Source: Fimbriimonadales bacterium
Lineage (GTDB): Bacteria; Armatimonadota; Fimbriimonadia; Fimbriimonadales; GBS-DC
Reading direction: 5' to 3'
Assembly (NCBI GenBank): GCA_026416655.1
Contig: JAOAES010000088.1
Coordinates: forward strand, 1 to 8,562
DNA length: 8,562 nt
The notes below the pieces were generated by a model. The model saw only the letters and a list, made by a program, of their open reading frames with translations, had not been told where the DNA came from and ran no database searches. This document shows positions 1 to 5,083 of the stretch, piece by piece. The translations under genes and the position numbers were made by a program. The stretch's first letter is position 1, and each line of letters opens with the position of its first letter.

Positions 1-851
1 AGCAGGTCGGCGTCGTCTACCACGCCGTCGTCGTTCACATCCGACGCCGCGTCGTTCCCGCCGAAGTTGAACAGCACCTGCAGCAGGTCAGCGTCATCCA
101 CACAACCGTCGCCGTTCACATCGCCCTCAGGACCGCTGGGAATCGCCGTGCCCAACACCTCAATCAGGTCGTAGCGGAGGGTGCCAGCACGCCCATACGA
201 AAAACCTGGATTAGCTGCAGCGTATTGGTTCGTATTAGGAGCAAAGATAGTCACCACGCGGAAGGCGAACTGTTGATTGTTCTCTACAGCGTCAACATCG
301 CTCAGGTCGATTTGTACAAGCTCACCGTAGCCGCTCGGGGCAGGGCTTCCATGCCATGCATCACCCGCAAGTGCTTCCAGTGTGCGCACGCGCGTCCAGT
401 TATTCCCGCCGTCGGTGGTGTATTCCACCGCGAGGAACTTGGACGCCGTGTTGCTCCAGCGCACATCGAACTTGACTTTGATGTCCTTGTAGCCCGTGGT
501 GGGCACACTGACCACGATGCCAGCTTGACCGGGGTTTTCTCCTTGTGCAGGATAGCTGGTGGTCTGCAGCGCCCAGTTGGGCGGGTTGGGGTGGTTCTGA
601 TTGTTCGGATCCAGTGGCGAGCCGCGGAAGCCCGTACCGCTGTTGTTGTAGACAATCTGTGCCAGCGAGATAGAGATCTGCGCCTGCGACGCGAACACGC
701 CCGCTTCGGGGGTCAGCATCGCGGTTGAGTCGAGTGGGTTCGATTCGTTGAAGTTCCAGAAGACCAGTTGCGTCTGCGCCGCGGAGAGGGTTATCGCGGC
801 GGTCGCCAAGCCCAGCGCGCCTAACGCGCGTAAAACACGGATTCCTTTCAT
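1..851 (-). CDS. Secreted protein with C-terminal dockerin-like Ca-binding repeats (3' end outside window)
   Basis: The reading frame is open from an ATG at 851 down to the window edge, giving 283 visible residues with no stop, so the C-terminus is missing. A Shine-Dalgarno AGGAGG (862-857) lies 5 bases before the ATG. Residues 1-25 form a signal peptide (positive MKGIRVLR, hydrophobic Ala/Leu core, likely cleavage after SAA). Residues about 27-235 look like a beta-rich extracellular domain (for example FLAVEYTTDGGNNWTRV and QFAFRVVTIFA) and match no family I can name. From residue 243 there is a dockerin type I-like duplication: GDVNGDGCVDDADLLQVLFNFG, then DVNDDGVVDDADLL at 271. Asp/Asn at 244, 246, 248, 252 and 255 fit an EF-hand-like Ca loop. 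Such tails are common in secreted proteins of Armatimonadota and Planctomycetes. A cohesin partner is not implied. The export and Ca-binding calls are solid; the function of the main domain is unknown. Confidence 0.85.
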   Translation of the reverse strand, partial: MKGIRVLRALGALGLATAAITLSAAQTQLVFWNFNESNPLDSTAMLTPEAGVFASQAQISISLAQIVYNNSGTGFRGSPLDPNNQNHPNPPNWALQTTSYPAQGENPGQAGIVVSVPTTGYKDIKVKFDVRWSNTASKFLAVEYTTDGGNNWTRVRTLEALAGDAWHGSPAPSGYGELVQIDLSDVDAVENNQQFAFRVVTIFAPNTNQYAAANPGFSYGRAGTLRYDLIEVLGTAIPSGPEGDVNGDGCVDDADLLQVLFNFGGNDAASDVNDDGVVDDADL

Positions 852-896
852 ATTTGCCTCCTGTAGGCGTAAGCCGATAGAGTATGCGCGACGGCG

Positions 897-913
897 CGTT
901 AAGGTTTCGTTAA
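897..913. repeat. Direct repeat CGTTAA x2, 11-base period
   Basis: CGTTAA occurs at 897-902 and again at 908-913, an exact repeat with 11 bases from start to start, about one helical turn. It lies 46-62 bases upstream of the leftward start codon at 851. That position and period suit binding of a dimeric regulator to one DNA face. The sequence is seen directly; the operator role is inference, and two 6-mers can recur by chance. Confidence 0.35.
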
Positions 914-958
914 ATTTGCCTTGTCGGTGCGAGGGGGTTCTCGCGTCGCCACCAAAAA

Positions 959-985
959 TTGTGGATGTGGCATTATGGGTATAAC
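959..985 (+). promoter_or_regulatory. Possible promoter for the TPR-like gene
   Basis: TTGTGG (959-964) and TATAAC (980-985) are separated by 15 bases, slightly short of the usual 16-18. Transcription would begin near 992 and leave a leader of about 37 bases before the ATG at 1029. If it is real, the in-frame upstream starts at 921 and 975 could not be used from this promoter. That supports the shorter protein. Confidence 0.35.
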
Positions 986-1028
986 GCCCTCTGCAAAGTC
1001 TGGGGCAGAACGCCGAAAATCGAGCGAG

Positions 1029-1952
1029 ATGGGCGGTTGGTTCACTGTGCTAACGTGTCTTGGGATTGCGCTAAGTGCGATGGGGAGCGGGCTTCTAATC
1101 CGCCTTGCCACGCCGTATCATGCACAACGCGCCGAGACTTTAGACGCGCTCACAATCTATGATAAGAAGGCGATGGCGTCCGTGATGGGCGAGTTTCGGG
1201 GCAGTGTCGCCGGGTACCTGTGGGCGAAGACCGACGAATACACCCACGGCGGCGTGCGCCTGCGTCCGATGACCGAGCGCGAAAAGCAACACGGAACCGC
1301 CCACGCTGCCCACGGCGCGGACGGGCTGCACGACCACCACCACGAAACGGGCGTCATCCCCGAACCAGAGCGCGACCCGCGCTGGCTCTGGGGCGATGTC
1401 GAACGCAACGTTAAGCCCTACTTCGATGTGCGCCACCATTTTCATCGTCCCGTGCGCGAGGTCCTGCCCCTCTACCGCTTTATGACGTGGGTGGATCCCA
1501 CCTTCGTTCCGGGCTATCTCGTGGGCGCGCAGATGATTCTGTTTGACAACCAGCGCAACCTGCCGCAGGCACTAACGTTTCTGGAGGAGGGCGCACGACA
1601 CAATCCCCAAAGCATCGCGATTTTCACCGAGCTGGGGCGGTATCACCTGCTCTACACTGAGCGCTACGACCTCAGCGAGCAGTACCTGCGAAGAGCCGTC
1701 GAGAATGGGGCGCATTGGACGCCTTCGAACCCGTTTGAGCGCGAGGGGCTGCTGCACGCCTATCGCTGGCTCGCGCTCAAAGCGTACAAACTGGGCGAGT
1801 TGGGCAAGATGCGCACATGGGCGTGGCGGGGGCTACAACGCTTTCCTGACGATGGCGTGCTGAAACAGCTTATGGAGCGGCGGGGCACACAATCGTCGCC
1901 TCAACTGGCGTCTCCTCCCCTTGAGGCGATGCACCACGAGAACGCCCCATAA
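1029..1952 (+). CDS. Membrane-anchored TPR-like protein with His-rich insert
   Basis: The chosen ATG gives 307 residues. Residues 4-26 (WFTVLTCLGIALSAMGSGLLI) form a single N-terminal membrane segment or uncleaved signal anchor, so the rest is probably extracytoplasmic. Residues 54-71 (GEFRGSVAGYLWAKTDEY) resemble the conserved 'LLADYLW.RADEY' region seen before TPR-like helices in many bacterial membrane proteins. Residues 88-105 are His-rich, with seven His in 18 residues (HGTAHAAHGADGLHDHHH). From about 160 to 285, helical pairs such as ALTFLEEGARHNP and LSEQYLRRAVENGAHW look like degenerate tetratricopeptide repeats, which usually mediate protein contacts. No catalytic motif is visible. 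The frame is open to ATGs at 975 and 921, but those would add a charged 18-36 residue extension before the membrane segment. No start has a strong Shine-Dalgarno. The last 83 bases overlap the convergent protease gene. Confidence 0.75.
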   Translation: MGGWFTVLTCLGIALSAMGSGLLIRLATPYHAQRAETLDALTIYDKKAMASVMGEFRGSVAGYLWAKTDEYTHGGVRLRPMTEREKQHGTAHAAHGADGLHDHHHETGVIPEPERDPRWLWGDVERNVKPYFDVRHHFHRPVREVLPLYRFMTWVDPTFVPGYLVGAQMILFDNQRNLPQALTFLEEGARHNPQSIAIFTELGRYHLLYTERYDLSEQYLRRAVENGAHWTPSNPFEREGLLHAYRWLALKAYKLGELGKMRTWAWRGLQRFPDDGVLKQLMERRGTQSSPQLASPPLEAMHHENAP

Positions 1953-2538
1953 AGTAGTTGCAATACGCTGTCTTCGCCGTGTTCAGGTCGTTCTGAGTAA
2001 TCTTTAGGGGGACGTTCGTCACGAAGTTGGGGTACATCATATCGTCGGGGTTCGTGCTGTGCCCGCCGATACCAATCGCGTGCCCGAACTCATGCGCCGA
2101 CACGCTCCGAATATCGATGGCGTTGTTGCCCTGTACGCCGATTTCGATTTTCGCGCTCACCAGCCGCCCGCTGCTGGGGTAGAACGTGTAGGTTGTTAGC
2201 CCGTTGCGCGTGTCAGGTTTGAAGTAGACCGTGATTTGCGCTCCATCGGGGCTACTCACCTCCCGGTAGCGCACCACCGAGCTGGTCGCCTCCACCCACT
2301 GGTCGAACCCCTGCAACGCGAGCGTGCGATAGTAGTCGGAGTAGTGCGCGTTGCGCTCAAAATAAACCGTAACGGGGAAGCGTTCCCAGTAGAGCAGTCG
2401 CTCCAGCTGCGGTACATAGTTCGGGACGAAGGTGTTTGCCGAGCAGACGCGCTGCTCACCGACTTGCGCTCCGCCGCCGCATCCCGTTAGAAGTAGCGTC
2501 GCGGTCAACAACAGCCCGACGCACGCCGTTGCCCGCAT
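1870..2538 (-). CDS. Matrixin-like zinc metalloprotease lipoprotein
   Basis: The protein has 222 residues. Residues 1-20 are a lipoprotein signal peptide with lipobox LLTGC, so Cys20 should be lipidated and the enzyme tethered outside the inner membrane. Residues about 53-135 show the N-terminal half of a metzincin fold (FPVTVYFERN, then GFDQWVEATSSVVRYREV and AQITVYFKPD). The active site is at 149-160, HEFGHAIGIGGH: zinc ligands His149, His153 and His160 with catalytic Glu150. The Met-turn is DDMMYP at 165-170. The third His is one residue later than in classical matrixins (HExxHxxGxxH), a variant known in other bacterial matrixin-like proteases. ATG 2538 was chosen because AGGGTG lies 6 bases upstream and the signal peptide starts there. 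GTG 2547 or more distal starts would add a non-signal extension. Its C-terminal 27 residues are Pro/Glu-rich and overlap the TPR-like gene. The substrate is unknown. Confidence 0.85.
   Translation of the reverse strand: MRATACVGLLLTATLLLTGCGGGAQVGEQRVCSANTFVPNYVPQLERLLYWERFPVTVYFERNAHYSDYYRTLALQGFDQWVEATSSVVRYREVSSPDGAQITVYFKPDTRNGLTTYTFYPSSGRLVSAKIEIGVQGNNAIDIRSVSAHEFGHAIGIGGHSTNPDDMMYPNFVTNVPLKITQNDLNTAKTAYCNYFMGRSRGASPQGEETPVEATIVCPAAP
1894..1931. repeat. Inverted repeat inside the convergent gene overlap
   Basis: TCGCCTCAA (1896-1904) is perfectly complementary to TTGAGGCGA (1921-1929) across a 16-base spacer. In RNA of the rightward transcript the stem extends by a G-U pair and a C-G pair to 11 base pairs (1894-1931). 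It lies where two convergent transcripts meet, so it could slow or end transcription from both sides. No T-run follows on either strand, so it is not a classical intrinsic terminator. Confidence 0.5.
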
Positions 2539-2551
2539 CGCGTTCACCCTG

Positions 2552-2578
2552 TGGTATAATTTACCCTGATACGGAGGT
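2552..2578 (+). promoter_or_regulatory. Extended -10 promoter and ribosome binding site of rpmE
   Basis: TGGTATAAT (2552-2560) is a perfect -10 hexamer with the TGn extension. No good -35 is found at 17 bases; TTGCCC at 2529 is 20 bases away, and the TGn element may compensate. GGAGGT (2573-2578) lies 8 bases before the rpmE ATG and is a near-perfect Shine-Dalgarno. The whole promoter sits in the 48 bases between rpmE and the divergent lipoprotein gene, so its -35 region falls within that gene's signal peptide codons. Confidence 0.8.
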
Positions 2579-2586
2579 CTAAACGC

Positions 2587-2805
2587 ATGAAAACAGGAAT
2601 CCACCCGAAATATGTTGTGGCGACGGTTCACTGCGCCTGCGGCAACACTTTCGAGACGCTTTCGACCAAAGAGGAGATTCGCGTCGAGGTGTGCGCGGCG
2701 TGCCATCCTGTGTTCACGGGCGAAGGCAGTCGGCGCGTGGTGGACACGGAAGGGCGCGTGGAGCGATTCAAGCGCAAGTACCAAAACTACGGGAATCGCG
2801 GATGA
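2587..2805 (+). CDS. rpmE: 50S ribosomal protein L31, zinc-binding type
   Basis: The protein has 72 residues, the normal length for L31. It begins MKTGIHPKY, which is typical of the family. Cys16, Cys18, Cys36 and Cys39 (CAC...CAAC) form the zinc-ribbon set of the C+ form, unlike the zinc-free paralogue. The HPVFTGE segment at 40-46 and the basic end (RVERFKRKYQ) are also characteristic. The protein sits in the large subunit at the central protuberance and bridges to the 30S subunit. The start is fixed by a strong ribosome binding site. The stop codon overlaps the next start as ATGA, so the DUF1385 gene is probably co-transcribed and translationally coupled. In many bacteria rpmE, a DUF1385 gene and prfA are adjacent; prfA is absent here. 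Confidence 0.97.
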   Translation: MKTGIHPKYVVATVHCACGNTFETLSTKEEIRVEVCAACHPVFTGEGSRRVVDTEGRVERFKRKYQNYGNRG

Positions 2806-3764
2806 ACCCACAGAAACCCGCATACTGGCGTTATGGGGGGCAGGCGGTCATCGAAGGCGTGATGATGCGCAGCCCCCGCTATTTTGCGATTGCCTGTCGC
2901 AAGCCTGACGGCGGGATGGTCGTGCATGCCGAACCGATTGAGAAGACGATTCTGGGCAGGTTGCAATTCCTGAATCGCCCCCTGCTCCGCGGGATTTTCA
3001 TGCTCATCGACGCGCTCGCGTTGGGCATCAAGTCGCTCCACTTCTCCAGCCAGGTGCAGATTCAGAACGACCCCGAAATCAAGCCGGTCTCCAAACCCGT
3101 TCAGGATATCGCGATTGGCGCGTCGGCGTTGGGGGGCTTCGCGATAGGGATTTTTCTGTTCTTCGTGCTGCCGACGCTGCTGACCGACTGGCTGGCGCGC
3201 GAGGGCTGGGGCAGTGTAGCGCGCAACATGGTCGACGGCGGGCTGCGCATCGCGATTTTTCTGCTCTATGTGGGACTAATCGGGCTGCTGCCCGACATAC
3301 GGCGCGTGTTCCAGTATCACGGCGCGGAGCATAAGGCGATTAATGGGCTGGAGGAAGAGGGCGAGGTCTCGATGGACGCCGCGCGGCGGCAGACGCGGCT
3401 CCACCCGCGCTGTGGCACGAGTTTCGTGCTGCTCGTGCTGATTATCAGCATCTTCGTGTTCGCGTTTCTGGGGCGTCCGCCTGCCTATATTCGAATCCCG
3501 ATGCATCTTGCCCTGTTGCCCGTGATTGCGAGCGTCACCTACGAGATTATTCGCTTGGCAGGGATGTTCAAGAGTGGTTTCCTTGCCCGTGTGCTGCTGG
3601 CACCGGGGCTGTGGACACAGTATCTGACCACGCGCGAGCCAACCGACGACCAGATTGAAGTGGCTGTGGCGGCGTTGCAAAAAGTCCGAGAGTTAGAAGA
3701 GGGTATAATCCCCGCAGCGGAGGAGCCTCTCTATGACGAACCACGCGCCGCGGGTGCTGGTTAG
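2802..3764 (+). CDS. DUF1385 (YqhQ-type) multi-pass membrane protein
   Basis: The protein has 320 residues and carries the family hallmarks: GGQAVIEGVMMRSP at 12-25, FQYHGAEHKAINGLE at 170-184, TRLHPRCGTSF at 198-208 and ITYEIIRL-like SVTYEIIRL at 244-252. It ends in the usual acidic LTTREPTDDQIEVAVAAL segment at 275-292. Four hydrophobic segments are visible, at about 103-127, 148-166, 207-224 and 234-252. His173, His177, His201 and Cys204 are conserved polar residues that could bind metal, although no function is established for the family. The ATG at 2802 overlaps the rpmE stop by 4 bases and opens directly before the conserved N-terminus. The longer frame from 2691 would overlap rpmE out of frame and is unlikely. 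The last 32 bases overlap the CARF-HEPN gene. The C-terminal Ala/Glu tail is variable in this family. Confidence 0.93.
   Translation: MNPQKPAYWRYGGQAVIEGVMMRSPRYFAIACRKPDGGMVVHAEPIEKTILGRLQFLNRPLLRGIFMLIDALALGIKSLHFSSQVQIQNDPEIKPVSKPVQDIAIGASALGGFAIGIFLFFVLPTLLTDWLAREGWGSVARNMVDGGLRIAIFLLYVGLIGLLPDIRRVFQYHGAEHKAINGLEEEGEVSMDAARRQTRLHPRCGTSFVLLVLIISIFVFAFLGRPPAYIRIPMHLALLPVIASVTYEIIRLAGMFKSGFLARVLLAPGLWTQYLTTREPTDDQIEVAVAALQKVRELEEGIIPAAEEPLYDEPRAAGAG
3704..3725 (+). promoter_or_regulatory. Internal -10 box and ribosome binding site of the CARF-HEPN gene
   Basis: TATAAT (3704-3709) is a perfect -10 hexamer lying within the last codons of the DUF1385 gene. GGAGGAG (3719-3725) follows, 7 bases before the ATG at 3733. 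Transcription would begin near 3716, leaving a leader of under 20 bases that still includes the Shine-Dalgarno. No convincing -35 is present (TTGCAA at 3675 is 23 bases away), so promoter strength is uncertain. The ribosome binding site itself is clear. Confidence 0.55.
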
Positions 3765-5067
3765 CTTTATCGGGAAGGGGATACGCAGCACGCGGGAGCA
3801 AGGGCAAACGTATCAAGGATACCTCACCAGAGCCTACGAGTTTTCCGAACCCGAACATCGGAGCGCAGAAACTGATCTGTTCGGCACAGCTTTGATCGAA
3901 TACTTCCGCCGTGTCCTGAACACTCCGATTGACCTGTGGCTTCTTCTTGGCAGCCCCCAGTCCAACTGGGGCGCGCTGATTGCCGCCGTTCCTCCAGAGC
4001 AGCAAGATGACGCGCTTAAATCGATGGGTGAGACTATCGCGGCGGCGGTGCGTGAAGAAGAAAGCCCCCCTTCAAGTCCCCAGGGCAGGGGCGTAATTAA
4101 TCAATCGCTGCTGGATACGTGGTCACAGATGCTCTCGGAACGCATGGGCGCGCCGCGCGTGAAGTGCCAGCTCATCGGTTGGGGCGAGCACCGCGCCGCG
4201 CAGCTCCAAATGTGGCAAATCCTCGACGAGGCTGTCCCCGAAGGCGCGGAGCTGATTCTGGATGTCACTCACGGGTTTCGCCATCAGCCGATGCTGCTCG
4301 CGCCGATGATTATTTTACTGGGCTACCTTAAAGCTATCAACGAAGTCACCCTCTATTACGGTGCGATGGATATGTCCCCCGCAAGCAACGCCCCGGCGCA
4401 GGTGCTGCGGATCGATCTGTTCCCCGAACTGCTGGAATACATTCGTCGGCAGGGGCTGCTGCAGATTGCTGGCGATTACGAGCCGTTAGGTGAATACCTG
4501 TTGCGTGACCACCCCACTTTACAGCAGCGGCTGAAAGACATCGCCTTTCGTGAACGCGCGAACTTACGCATTAGCCCGTCTCGGGTTGAGGCATTTCTGC
4601 GCAAAATCCGACAGCAAGCACCCACCGACCCATTGGGGCGTGTGTTCACCGCCCAGATAGAGCGCGAACTGCGGAAGCACCTTGCCCCTTCGCTCTGGCA
4701 GCGTTTGGCGCAGCGCGCCGATGAAGCGATAGAACATCACGATTATCTGGTGGCATTCACCCTCCTCTACGAAGCCATCACCACACTGCAGGTTCAACGG
4801 CTGCGTCCCAACGACCCTGTTAGCCTGAATGACCATAACTTTCGGCGCGACGCTTACAACCAGCTGCTCTCAGACCCCGCGCTTAGCGCGGATGAGCAAT
4901 CGCTCTTGCGTTCCTTTCGCGCGGTGCGCAACTGGATGGTGCACGGCACGCCTCAAACCGATGCAGGCGCCAACGAGGCGGTTAAGTCCCCGCAAGGTAT
5001 TTGCGCTCTGTATCGCGATACGAGTCGGCTTCTGCACACCCTGTCCCAGCGCTTCGCTACGACATAG
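3733..5067 (+). CDS. CRISPR-associated CARF-HEPN protein, TM1812/DxTHG family (Csx1/Csm6-like RNase)
   Basis: The protein has 444 residues, a usual length for CARF-HEPN ancillary nucleases. The N-terminal CARF domain (about 1-230) begins with strand VLVSFIGKG (8-16), has LLGSPQSNWGALI at 71-83, and carries the family signature DVTHG at 177-181 inside ILDVTHGFRHQPMLL. Known relatives bind cyclic oligoadenylates made by type III CRISPR Cas10 during infection. The alpha-helical C-terminal half (about 240-444) ends in a HEPN domain with RNWMVH at 399-404. This is the Rx4-6H ribonuclease motif (Arg399, His404), so RNase activity is likely intact. Family members act as dimers and cut RNA non-specifically once activated; that is family knowledge, not seen here. 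A Ser/Pro-rich segment (110-120) interrupts the CARF domain. The start is set by GGAGGAG 7 bases upstream and overlaps DUF1385 by 32 bases. No cas gene or repeat array is in view, so the activating ligand must come from elsewhere. Confidence 0.9.
   Translation: MTNHAPRVLVSFIGKGIRSTREQGQTYQGYLTRAYEFSEPEHRSAETDLFGTALIEYFRRVLNTPIDLWLLLGSPQSNWGALIAAVPPEQQDDALKSMGETIAAAVREEESPPSSPQGRGVINQSLLDTWSQMLSERMGAPRVKCQLIGWGEHRAAQLQMWQILDEAVPEGAELILDVTHGFRHQPMLLAPMIILLGYLKAINEVTLYYGAMDMSPASNAPAQVLRIDLFPELLEYIRRQGLLQIAGDYEPLGEYLLRDHPTLQQRLKDIAFRERANLRISPSRVEAFLRKIRQQAPTDPLGRVFTAQIERELRKHLAPSLWQRLAQRADEAIEHHDYLVAFTLLYEAITTLQVQRLRPNDPVSLNDHNFRRDAYNQLLSDPALSADEQSLLRSFRAVRNWMVHGTPQTDAGANEAVKSPQGICALYRDTSRLLHTLSQRFATT
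4064..4092 (+). repeat. C/G-run palindromic insert within the CARF domain
   Basis: GCCCC (4064-4068) and GGGGC (4088-4092) are inverted around TTCAAGTCCCCAGGGCA. The segment encodes SPPSSPQGRG at residues 111-120. The C- and G-run composition contrasts with its surroundings and resembles short intergenic palindromes that insert in frame. It lies between a helix and VINQSLLDTW and probably forms a surface loop. Origin as a dispersed repeat is a guess without other genomic copies to compare. Confidence 0.3.
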
Positions 5068-5083
5068 CGTCTGCACCCTTGTC

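Larger units (their letters stand above)
852..1028. promoter_or_regulatory. Divergent intergenic region between the dockerin-like and TPR-like genes
   Basis: This 177-base stretch separates two divergently oriented genes and must hold both promoters. It contains the AGGAGG ribosome binding site of the leftward gene (857-862), a direct repeat of CGTTAA, and a plausible rightward -10 TATAAC (980-985), described separately. The leftward promoter could not be fixed: TTAACG followed 17 bases later by TATCGG is weak. The frame of the rightward gene is open back to 921, so part of the region could be coding if an upstream start is used. Confidence 0.5.

Noticed and set aside
225..728. A 167-codon open frame on the plus strand
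   Set aside because: It lies antisense to the secreted dockerin-like protein, whose signal peptide, ribosome binding site and Ca-loops are all in the other strand.
2691..2801. N-terminal extension of the DUF1385 protein
   Set aside because: It overlaps rpmE in another frame. The ATGA overlap at 2802 precedes the conserved GGQAVIEGVMMRSP region at the expected distance.
2539..2823. N-terminal extension of the protease lipoprotein up to 2823
   Set aside because: It would run antisense through rpmE and place the lipoprotein signal peptide in the interior of the protein. The start at 2538 puts the signal at the N-terminus.
3276..3680. A 134-codon minus-strand open frame opposite the DUF1385 gene
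   Set aside because: It is a His/Gln/Arg-rich antisense shadow of a conserved membrane protein, with no ribosome binding site or domain.
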